64,000 bases of DNA from contig CP107216.1 of assembly GCA_025757645.1 (NCBI GenBank), positions 1-64,000 of the forward strand, written 5' to 3'. Position numbers and translations under genes: made by a program. Within the stretch, counting starts at the first letter, position 1; every line of letters begins with the position of its first letter. Under the pieces are notes generated by a model, which saw only the letters and a program-made list of their open reading frames with translations, was not told the DNA's origin and searched no databases. Below, one piece after another: positions 57,569 through 64,000 of the stretch. Source of the stretch: Clostridiales bacterium. GTDB taxonomy: Bacteria > Bacillota > Clostridia > Oscillospirales > Oscillospiraceae.

Positions 57569-58009
57569 ATGAGCATAGGAAATCAAATATCAGCAATTCG
57601 TAATGAGCAGCAATTAACGCAAGAACAGTTTGGTGAGTTATTCCATGTTACAAGACAGACGGTTTCGAATTGGGAAAATGAAAAGAGTTATCCGGATTTA
57701 CAGATTCTCATAGCAATGAGCAATCAATTTGATGTATCGCTTGATACATTACTGAAGGGGGATTCCAAAATGGTAAAAGCTATTGACAAGGAGCGCGTAT
57801 TGGGAAAAATAAAGCATGAGAAATCACTCGTAGACTTCTTTACGGGTGCTGGTACAGGACTTGTTGCCTCTTGCTTTCTCTCGTCAGCGTCAACAATTAG
57901 GACTGTAGTAATGATTGTTGGCTTTGTCATGATAGGCATTGGTTGGTATAAAAGGGCTAAATCCGATAAAGAAGTGTTTAAGTATATGGAGGAGCGCGGA
58001 CAGGAGTGA
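57569..58009 (+). CDS. XRE regulator with C-terminal membrane segments
   Basis: 146 residues. Residues 1-65: helix-turn-helix QLTQEQFGELFHVTRQTVSN then WENEKSYPDLQILIAMSNQF, and DVSLDTLLKGD, the usual clostridial XRE end. Residues about 95-135 hold two hydrophobic stretches (FFTGAGTGLVASCFLSSAST, TVVMIVGFVMIGIGWYKRAK), so it is a membrane-held regulator. Codon use is AT-rich and unlike the flanking core genes, indicating recent gain. Operator-like palindrome upstream. Confidence 0.85.
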   Translation: MSIGNQISAIRNEQQLTQEQFGELFHVTRQTVSNWENEKSYPDLQILIAMSNQFDVSLDTLLKGDSKMVKAIDKERVLGKIKHEKSLVDFFTGAGTGLVASCFLSSASTIRTVVMIVGFVMIGIGWYKRAKSDKEVFKYMEERGQE

Positions 58010-58048
58010 CTTTATATGAGCATTTCTCTACTGTGCCATTAAAAAGAT

Positions 58049-58083
58049 GCCCCTGTGAGGATTGACCTCACAGGGGCTTTCTT
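58049..58083. terminator. Bidirectional terminator in the AT-rich islet
   Basis: GCCCCTGTGAGG / CCTCACAGGGGC with a 5-nt loop; A5 before, TTTCTT after. Confidence 0.92.
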
Positions 58084-58089
58084 ATTTTC

Positions 58090-58485
58090 TCAGGCGCTGA
58101 GAGTGCCGTTTCGTAGTGCCTCCACCAGCAGCAGCACTTGCCATTTGGGGATGGTGTACTCGTTGCCATCCAGCAGCAACAGCCAGTATACCTGCCGCTC
58201 CAGTAGCAGGGTCTTGTCCGCGTTCCATCGCTTGATGCCGACCTCGTAGACACCATCTCCCGACAGCTCCACATCGAACCGTCGGCCTTTCGGTGTCTTT
58301 GGCGGCCACTGGTATTGCAGGAACTTGCGGGCAAAGCGGTACTTGGGGTCTGGACCCATGATGCGGGACACATAGGGATACGCCCGCGTGTTGGGGATAT
58401 GCGGCACGAATATGGAGTAGCCCCAGTACCAAATGTCATCGTCGTCCTCACACAGAGGAGCATTATTTCTGTGGCTCGTGTCCAT
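58090..58485 (-). CDS. Hypothetical protein of the AT-rich islet
   Basis: 131 residues from ATG at 58485. The opening MDTSHRNNAPLCEDDDDIWY is acidic; the rest mixes aromatic strands (YWGYSIFVPHIPNTRAYPYV, KYRFARKFLQYQWPPKTPKG) and ends in a helix KWQVLLLVEALRNG. No membrane segment. I do not recognise it. It follows the 58505 gene by 19 bp, same strand, so the two form a pair, ended by the terminator at 58049-58083. Confidence 0.6.
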   Translation of the reverse strand: MDTSHRNNAPLCEDDDDIWYWGYSIFVPHIPNTRAYPYVSRIMGPDPKYRFARKFLQYQWPPKTPKGRRFDVELSGDGVYEVGIKRWNADKTLLLERQVYWLLLLDGNEYTIPKWQVLLLVEALRNGTLSA

Positions 58486-58504
58486 CGGAGTTGCCCTCTG
58501 CCAC

Positions 58505-58819
58505 CTACGACTCAAACCCCGGCGGCGTCAGCTTCCGAAGGATTTCCGCCGCTTCCTCGGCGGTGTAGTGATTGTAGAGGCCTGCTGACGGATTACTCTT
58601 TTCCTCATAGAGTATGTTTGCGATTTCAAGGTTTTCCTCGTCACCCATGTTACGAGCCTTGTTTCGCAAGCGTCCCAGTTCACGAAGCTCTACTTCTTCA
58701 ACAGAGAGCTCACCAGAAAGGATTGCCTTTTGCCTGTCGCTGTAAAACGGCGCGAAGGGTGCCACATAGTCTGGACTATCCTTATTCGTGTAAAGGAAAT
58801 GCGGCGTACCTTTTTTCAT
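58505..58819 (-). CDS. Hypothetical acidic protein paired with the previous gene
   Basis: 104 residues from ATG at 58819, chosen because AGGAGGTG lies at good spacing; a further ATG upstream lacks this. MKKGTPHFLYTNKDSPDYVA, FYSDRQKAILSGELSVEEVE, LRELGRLRNKARNMGDEENL, then a helical end. Family not recognised. First gene of a two-gene unit of GC content lower than its surroundings. An antitoxin/toxin or immunity-type pair is conceivable but unsupported by motifs. Confidence 0.6.
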   Translation of the reverse strand: MKKGTPHFLYTNKDSPDYVAPFAPFYSDRQKAILSGELSVEEVELRELGRLRNKARNMGDEENLEIANILYEEKSNPSAGLYNHYTAEEAAEILRKLTPPGFES

Positions 58820-59022
58820 AAAAACACCTCCTGTCATAGAAAATTCTACAACAGGAGGTGCGTGCTTTGTAGCACATAACTTTGAAAATGCAGTCTTTCT
58901 TTTTTTGATGCTGAAAGCACAATCATTCACTTATGGAACGACCACGCTTCCTTCCCTCAATCCCACATCAAATCTTAGATATCCGGGCCGTCCAGAGGGC
59001 CGGAATTGTAAACAAATGATAA

Positions 59023-59056
59023 AGAATCGCCCGCCGGAGCACCGGCGGGCGATTCT
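59023..59056. terminator. Terminator of the DD-carboxypeptidase gene
   Basis: AGAATCGCCCGCCGG / CCGGCGGGCGATTCT, perfect 15-bp stem with a 4-nt loop, T-rich on the leftward side (TTTATC). Confidence 0.88.
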
Positions 59057-59085
59057 GGGTGGGACTCGTTTGCGCGCGGGCGCGC

Positions 59086-60660
59086 TCAGCGGCGGCCGCT
59101 GCCGACGTGGTCGCGGTCGAATTCATGCAGCGTCTCGCGCATCTGCGCGCGGCGGCGGGCCTCCTCGGCCTCCATCTGCGCGCGGCGGCGGCGACGGCGC
59201 TCGGCCTCGATCTGCTTGCGGCGGCGCACCAGCCACAGCACATAGCCGATGACGGCCAGCACGACGAGCAGCAGCACGACGAGCACAATGGGATTCGTGA
59301 AAAAGGCGCGCAGGTGGCCGCCGATGTACGCCCCCTTCGACACGGCGACATCGACTGCCGCGACAAGCTTGACCGTGCCGTAGACCGTGCCGTCATACGA
59401 CACCGTGAGCTCGCCGACCTCGTCCCCCGCCTTGACGGGGGCTTCGAGCGGTTTGCCGTCGCGCTCGGAATAGAGCGTGACCTGCTGCTCAAACTGCGGC
59501 GCGCCGCCCGCATCGGCCGACGGCAGCACGGCCGAGATGCTCTGCGCCGGGCGGACGGTCACGCTGTCACTGTCGCGCCCATAGCGCACGGGAACTTCGC
59601 AGATGAGGTCGCTCGCGCTGACGATATCGCGCCAGCCGTAGTTGGCAAACACCCAGCGGTAGGCCGTGAGCGTGTCGGAAAAGCTGCCGAAATCGGTCGT
59701 GCCGTTGGCGCGGGTCGTGCCCTTGCCGCCGAGCACGACGCACAGCAGGCGCACGCCGTCCTTCTCCGCCGTGGAGATGAGGCAGTAGCCCGCGGCATCG
59801 GTGTGGCCAGTCTTGACGCCCTTGGCGTATTCGTAATAATAGCCGCGGTACATCGGGGACTCGGGATTGATGAGGCCGTTCGTGTTCGAGAGCGTGCGCT
59901 CGTCGGACAGGTTCGTGGCCGGGACGGTGTGCTTGACCGTGTTGCAGATCGTGGCGAAGAGCTCGTGGCTGAGCGCTTCTTTCGTGATGCGGTAGAGGTC
60001 GTGCGCCGTGGTATAATGATCGTCGTTCGGCAGGCCGTGGGGGTTGACAAAGTGCGTGCCCGTGCAGCCGAGGGCCTGCGCGCGCTCGTTCATGCGCTGC
60101 ACGAACGCCGAGATGCTGCCGCAGACATACTCCGCGACGACGTTGCACGCCTCGTTGGCCGAGGAGATCATGGCGCAGTAGAGAAAGTCCTCAAACGTCA
60201 TGGTCTCGCCGACCTTGATGTCGGCATTGCTCGCGCCCTCGACCATGTCGGCATTGCAGTCGTCATAGGCGGTGACGGTGTCGCTCAAGTTCACGTCGCC
60301 GCGCTCGACCGCCTCGACCGCGAGCAGGAGCGTCATGATCTTCGTCAGGCTCGCGGGGTAGGCTTTGGCGTCGATGTTGCGGGTATAGTAATACTGGCCG
60401 CTGTCCTCGTCGGCGAGCAGGACGCAGTTGGCCTGCAGCTTTTCATCGAGCGCGGACTTGACCGCGTCGCTGCCGAAAACATACGACCCCTCCTGCGCCT
60501 GGACAGTGCTCTGGGGCACGCCGTCGGACGAGACGTTTGCGGTGCTCTGGGGGGTATCGGCCGAATTGTCTGCGGTGTTTTTCGCGGCGGCGGCCGGGAA
60601 AGCCGCCGTCAGCAGCAGGCAGACGATGAGCAGCAGCGGCAAAATGCGATATTTTTTCAT
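59086..60660 (-). CDS. D-alanyl-D-alanine carboxypeptidase (peptidase S11)
   Basis: 524 residues from ATG at 60660 (GGAGAAAGAT upstream). Signal peptide about 1-27; catalytic motifs SLTK at about 102 (AYPASLTKIMTLLLAVEA), SxN at about 160 (AMISSANEACNVVAEY), KTG at about 275 (YAKGVKTGHTDAAGY). A beta-rich C-terminal region, then a membrane helix at about 455-480 (PIVLVVLLLVVLAVIGYVLW) and a very basic cytosolic tail RRRKQIEAERRRRRRAQ. Trims the stem pentapeptide of peptidoglycan. The C-terminal single-pass anchor plus basic tail is longer than in DacA/DacF. Confidence 0.92.
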   Translation of the reverse strand: MKKYRILPLLLIVCLLLTAAFPAAAAKNTADNSADTPQSTANVSSDGVPQSTVQAQEGSYVFGSDAVKSALDEKLQANCVLLADEDSGQYYYTRNIDAKAYPASLTKIMTLLLAVEAVERGDVNLSDTVTAYDDCNADMVEGASNADIKVGETMTFEDFLYCAMISSANEACNVVAEYVCGSISAFVQRMNERAQALGCTGTHFVNPHGLPNDDHYTTAHDLYRITKEALSHELFATICNTVKHTVPATNLSDERTLSNTNGLINPESPMYRGYYYEYAKGVKTGHTDAAGYCLISTAEKDGVRLLCVVLGGKGTTRANGTTDFGSFSDTLTAYRWVFANYGWRDIVSASDLICEVPVRYGRDSDSVTVRPAQSISAVLPSADAGGAPQFEQQVTLYSERDGKPLEAPVKAGDEVGELTVSYDGTVYGTVKLVAAVDVAVSKGAYIGGHLRAFFTNPIVLVVLLLVVLAVIGYVLWLVRRRKQIEAERRRRRRAQMEAEEARRRAQMRETLHEFDRDHVGSGRR

Positions 60661-60815
60661 ATCTTTCTCCATGGAACTATGATATAATGGAATATCCGGC
60701 CGGAGACGGCGCTGCCGCGCGGCCGGGACAAATGGCAGTGTCTTGCCCCATTATAATAATTCCGGCGGCGAAAAGCAAATCATTTCCGCGAAAAGACGCA
60801 AACGGAGGGACCGCG

Positions 60816-61508
60816 ATGAAAATACTGGTTGTGGACGACGAAAAAACCATCGTCAAGGGCATCAAATTCAACCTCGAAAACGAGGGCTATCAGGTGGACG
60901 TGTGCTATGACGGCGAGACCGCCGTGGACATGGCGCGCCGCGGCGAGTACGCCGTGATCCTGCTCGACCTCATGATGCCGAAGCTCGACGGGCTCGGCGC
61001 ATGCCAGCAGATCCGGCAGTTTTCCACCGTGCCGATCATCATGCTCACGGCTCGCAGCGAGGACGCAGACAAGCTCATCGGCTTTGAATCCGGCGCGGAC
61101 GACTATATCACGAAGCCGTTTAACATCCTCGAGCTCAAGGCGCGCATCCGCGCGCTCATTCGCCGCTCGAGCATGGCCCCCGCCGCCCCGGCCGAGCCGG
61201 ACGGCGGCAAGCTCGTGCGCGGCCACATCGAGATCGACCCCGAGCGCCGCAGCGCCCGCCGCTTCGGCCAGAACGTGGAGCTGACGCTCAAGGAGTTCGA
61301 CCTCATCGAGCTGCTCATGCGCAACCCCGGCAAGGTCTACTCGCGCGAGCAGCTGCTCGACCTCGTGTGGGGCTACGACTATCAGGGCGATATCCGCACC
61401 GTGGACGTGCACATCCGCCGCCTGCGCGAGAAGCTCGAGCGCAACCCCGCCGCACCCGAATACATCATCACCAAGTGGGGCGTGGGCTACTACTTCGCCG
61501 AGGCCTGA
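60816..61508 (+). CDS. OmpR/PhoB-family response regulator
   Basis: 230 residues. Receiver domain with acidic pocket (LVVDDEK), phospho-acceptor Asp51 (VILLDLMMPKLDGLG), Thr (IIMLTARSEDADK) and Lys (DDYITKPFNILEL). Winged-helix output domain 135-230: LTLKEFDLIELLMRNPGKVY, REQLLDLVWGYDYQGDIRTV, DVHIRRLREKLE. ACGGAGGGACCGCG precedes the ATG at 60816. 3 bp before the kinase gene. Resembles WalR-like regulators of envelope genes, which fits the divergent carboxypeptidase. Confidence 0.94.
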   Translation: MKILVVDDEKTIVKGIKFNLENEGYQVDVCYDGETAVDMARRGEYAVILLDLMMPKLDGLGACQQIRQFSTVPIIMLTARSEDADKLIGFESGADDYITKPFNILELKARIRALIRRSSMAPAAPAEPDGGKLVRGHIEIDPERRSARRFGQNVELTLKEFDLIELLMRNPGKVYSREQLLDLVWGYDYQGDIRTVDVHIRRLREKLERNPAAPEYIITKWGVGYYFAEA

Positions 61509-61511
61509 CGG

Positions 61512-62984
61512 ATGAAGCAGCATCCGTTTCGCCTCCGGCTGCCGCACAGGCTGGTATCGAGCGTGCAGTTTCGCTTCGCCGTGACGTTCACGATCCTCGT
61601 GGCGATCCTGCTCGCGCTCATGAACACCTACCCCACGCGCGCCTCGCGCGACATCGTATTCACCGAAAAGCAGAGCGCGCTGACAAACCGCGCCGCCGTC
61701 GTGTCGTCCTCCCTGTCGCTGCTCGACAATCTCACGCCGGACAACACCCGGCAGGTGCTCGCCCTGCTCGACCTGCGCGACCTGACGCGCATCATCGTGA
61801 CCGACAGCGAGGGGCTGGCCGTGTATGACTCCGCGAGCGAAAACAACATCCGCGGCAAATACGTGCTCTACCCCGAGCTCGTGCGCGCGCTCGACGGACA
61901 GGCCGTGTTCTACTCGCACTACACGACCGGCGCGTTTCTCAGCCGCGCGGCCATGCCCGTCATGAACAGCGGCCGGACCGTCGGCGCCGTGTACGTTTGC
62001 GAGAGCGACGGCGAGCGCGCTGCGCTCATCGGCAGCATCCAGCGCCGGCTCGCCACGATCACGATCGGCATCGGCGCGGCCGCGCTCGTGGTGCTGTGGT
62101 TTTCCATCAAGATGCTCACGCGGCGCATCACGCAGCTGGCCGACGGCGTGCGCACCGTGCAGCGCGGCGACTACAGCTTCCGCCTGACGCTCTCGGGGCA
62201 CGACGAGCTGACCGAGCTCGGGCAGGAATTCAACAACCTCACCGAACGGCTCGAGACGACCGAGGCCCAGCGCCGCCGGTTCGTCTCCGACGCATCGCAC
62301 GAGCTCAAGACGCCGCTGGCGTCCATCCGCCTGCTGTCGGACAGCATCTCCCAGAGCGCGGACATGGACAGCACGACGATGCGCGAGTTCGTGGCCGACA
62401 TCGGCAGCGAGGCCGAGCGCCTGCAGCGCACGACCGAGAAGCTGCTCGACCTGTCGCGGCGCGACGACGGCGTGCAGCCGGACGTGACGATCGTCGACCT
62501 GCAGCAGGCCGTGCACGGGACGCTGCACCTGCTGCGCCCGCTGGCCGACCGGAGCAGCGTGACGATCACGTGCCTCATGAGCGAGGGCGTGACCGTGCGC
62601 GCGTCCGAGGACGACATTTACCACATCGTCTTTAACCTCGTTGAAAACGCCATCAAGTACAATCTTCCGGGCGGGGACGTGACCGTGCGTGTCGAGACGC
62701 GCGGCGAGCAGAGCATCCTGTCCGTGGCCGACACCGGCATCGGCATCCCCGAGGCCGACCGGCCGAACATCTTCAACCGCTTTTACCGCGTGGACAAGGC
62801 CCGCTCGCGCGAGCACGGCGGCAGCGGTCTCGGCCTGTCGATCGTGCACGACGCGGCCGCGCTCTACGGCGGCGTCGTGACCGTGGACGGCGTGGAACCG
62901 CACGGCACGTGCTTTACCGTGACGTTCCCGCGCGCGGCGGCGAGCGGCGCGCCGGAGACGCAAAAGGAGGTGCCGGAGACATGA
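61512..62984 (+). CDS. Sensor histidine kinase
   Basis: 490 residues. Membrane segment about 19-40 (FAVTFTILVAILLALMNTY), external sensor about 45-175, second segment about 180-200 (ITIGIGAAALVVLWFSIKML), HAMP about 200-250, HisKA with the phospho-His at about 262 (SDASHELKTPLASIRLLSDS), and the ATPase domain: N-box NLVENAIKYN, DTGIGIPEADR, FYRVDKARSREHGGSGLGLS. Pairs with the response regulator before it. The stop overlaps the lipoprotein start (ATGA). Confidence 0.94.
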   Translation: MKQHPFRLRLPHRLVSSVQFRFAVTFTILVAILLALMNTYPTRASRDIVFTEKQSALTNRAAVVSSSLSLLDNLTPDNTRQVLALLDLRDLTRIIVTDSEGLAVYDSASENNIRGKYVLYPELVRALDGQAVFYSHYTTGAFLSRAAMPVMNSGRTVGAVYVCESDGERAALIGSIQRRLATITIGIGAAALVVLWFSIKMLTRRITQLADGVRTVQRGDYSFRLTLSGHDELTELGQEFNNLTERLETTEAQRRRFVSDASHELKTPLASIRLLSDSISQSADMDSTTMREFVADIGSEAERLQRTTEKLLDLSRRDDGVQPDVTIVDLQQAVHGTLHLLRPLADRSSVTITCLMSEGVTVRASEDDIYHIVFNLVENAIKYNLPGGDVTVRVETRGEQSILSVADTGIGIPEADRPNIFNRFYRVDKARSREHGGSGLGLSIVHDAAALYGGVVTVDGVEPHGTCFTVTFPRAAASGAPETQKEVPET

Positions 62985-63448
62985 AGCGCTGGCTTCCCCT
63001 GCTGCTGACCCTCGCGCTCGCGCTCGGCTGCGCGGGCTGCGCCAGGCGGCAGACCGTGACGGTATACCGCATCGCAAAAGAGGGCGCTGCCCTCCTGCAG
63101 ACGGAGACGATCACCGTGCCCGACGGCACGGATCCGGTGCAGGTGATGATCGACGCGCTCGGCGCGGCGCCCGGCGACAGCACGTGCTTCAACCCCGTGC
63201 GCGGGTGGCTGACGCTCGGCGGCTACCGCATCGACGATGCGGGCACGCTCTGGCTGACGGTGACAAGCTCCGACACGGCGAGCGGCATCGCGCGCACGCA
63301 GGCGCTGGCCTGTCTGGTGCTGTCCGGCACGGCGCTCGACGGCGTGTCGGCCGTCGGACTGGAAGACACGGACGGCGACGCACTGTACGCCCCGCTGACC
63401 GCAAATGACCTCGCCCTGACCGACCCGGCCACGGACGCACAATCCTGA
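62981..63448 (+). CDS. GerMN-domain lipoprotein
   Basis: 155 residues. Signal peptide with lipobox ALGCAGC (Cys at about 19-21). VTVYRIAKEGAALLQTETIT, VPDGTDPVQVMIDALGAAPG, and LWLTVTSSDTASGIARTQAL followed by ALACLVLSGTALDGVSAVGL fit the GerMN fold known from spore germination protein GerM. Coupled to the kinase by ATGA, so it may be part of the sensing pathway outside the membrane. Specific role unknown. Confidence 0.72.
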   Translation: MKRWLPLLLTLALALGCAGCARRQTVTVYRIAKEGAALLQTETITVPDGTDPVQVMIDALGAAPGDSTCFNPVRGWLTLGGYRIDDAGTLWLTVTSSDTASGIARTQALACLVLSGTALDGVSAVGLEDTDGDALYAPLTANDLALTDPATDAQS

Positions 63449-63481
63449 ACGCAGACCCATTCCCACGGAGGTGTATTTTTC

Positions 63482-64000
63482 ATGCTCAACAACATTGCCC
63501 GCATCCAGCGCGCGCTGACACAGGCGCACCTGGACGCCATCCTGCTCACCGACGAAAACGACCGCCGGTTCGCCACCGGCTTCCCGTCCTCGGACGGCGC
63601 CGTGATCGTGACGGTGCACCAGGCATTTTTCATCACCGACGCCCGCTACATCGAGGCCGCGCGCGCCGCGCTGACCGGCATCGCCCAGGTGCTGCTGTGC
63701 TCGCGCGAGGCGCCGATGCGCACGCTCGTGCAGGGCATCCTGCGCGAGGCGAACGTGCAGATCCTCGGCGGCGAGGAGCAGACAACGAGCTATGCCGAGT
63801 TCACAGCCTATGAGCAGCTCTTCGGCCTGAAGCTGCAGCCGGCGCAGAACCTGATCCGCAACCTGCGCGCGGCCAAGCAGCCGGAGGAGCTGGCGATGAT
63901 GTATCAGGCGCAGCAGATCACGGACGAGACGTTCGCGCAGATCTGCACTGTCATCCGCCCCGGCATGACCGAGCGCGAGATCGCGGCCGAGCTCATCTAC
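63482..64000 (+). CDS. Xaa-Pro peptidase (M24 family), cut by window end
   Basis: 173 codons visible, open to the last base. ACGGAGGTGTATTTTTC before the ATG at 63482. Creatinase-type N-terminal domain: IARIQRALTQAHLDAILLTD, NDRRFATGFPSSDGAVIVTV, FFITDARYIEAARAAL, then the link into the metallopeptidase domain (RNLRAAKQPEELAMMYQAQQ, QICTVIRPGMTEREIAAELI). The metal-binding residues lie beyond the window. Should remove N-terminal residues before proline. Likely in the same transcript as the two-component genes. Confidence 0.88.
   Translation, partial: MLNNIARIQRALTQAHLDAILLTDENDRRFATGFPSSDGAVIVTVHQAFFITDARYIEAARAALTGIAQVLLCSREAPMRTLVQGILREANVQILGGEEQTTSYAEFTAYEQLFGLKLQPAQNLIRNLRAAKQPEELAMMYQAQQITDETFAQICTVIRPGMTEREIAAELIY

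Overview
The window reads as chromosome from a GC-rich, low-G+C-phylum (Firmicutes) anaerobe, most likely a clostridial gut bacterium of the Oscillospiraceae type. The supporting signs are a tryptophan T-box, an L10 leader upstream of rplJ-rplL, S-layer homology domains on a cell-wall transpeptidase, a CvpA/ECF/truA operon, a GerM-like lipoprotein beside a two-component system, and GGAGG-type ribosome binding sites with -35/-10 promoters of the housekeeping type. Core genes are strongly GC-rich. Two stretches are visibly poorer in GC: 1-8,100 and 57,360-58,960. No species call is possible from sequence alone, and no complete rRNA or tRNA gene was seen.

1-5,760 is the right end of an integrated phage-like element. 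A leftward operon of small overlapping genes (helix-turn-helix protein, octapeptide-repeat protein, a frameshifted cytosine methyltransferase cut by the window edge) faces a regulatory switch with divergent promoters, two XRE repressors, a YHYH protein and a tyrosine integrase. The integrase sits against a tRNA 3' end that should be the attachment site. Right of it, 5,746-6,082 holds four ~98 bp tandem units, each a tRNA 3' end plus a terminator; three of them can be drawn as 55-nt minimal tRNA-like molecules ending in CCA. 6,094-8,106 is a second accessory block with a collapsed holin gene, a DUF4279 protein, an FxLYD zinc-ribbon protein and an orphan restriction-enzyme-like domain.

8,150-26,400 is core chromosome: HpaI-type aldolase, feoA-feoB iron uptake with a small third gene, sbcD-sbcC nuclease (SbcC short and without a visible zinc hook), zinc-ribbon membrane protein, PNPOx-like protein, acyl-ACP thioesterase, Nudix hydrolase, GH3 glycosidase, a pair of COG0523 metal GTPases, and a three-gene ABC importer controlled by a T-box whose specifier reads as Trp (UGG).

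26,800-48,800 holds cell-envelope and housekeeping genes: phosphodiester glycosidase, metG, VanW protein, hemW, htpG, HAD phosphatase, glycerophosphodiesterase, MFS sugar-type transporter, a small MGMT, rplJ-rplL, MBL hydrolase, murI, an NhaC remnant and an SLH/L,D-transpeptidase. 46,399-57,299 is one long leftward run of overlapping or closely spaced genes: methyltransferase, ecfA1-ecfA2-ecfT, truA, DUF5711, cvpA, ClpE-like ATPase, macrodomain, RluD-type synthase, rhomboid, DUF523. After the AT-rich islet, 59,086-64,000 carries a penicillin-binding DD-carboxypeptidase, a divergently placed response regulator/histidine kinase/GerMN lipoprotein operon, and the start of an Xaa-Pro peptidase.

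The most interesting unexplained signals are a dispersed ~190 bp intergenic element present in three copies, whose hairpins keep pairing while their sequence changes; the tandem tRNA-like array; and a promoter-plus-terminator unit at 36,576-36,767 with no gene in it.
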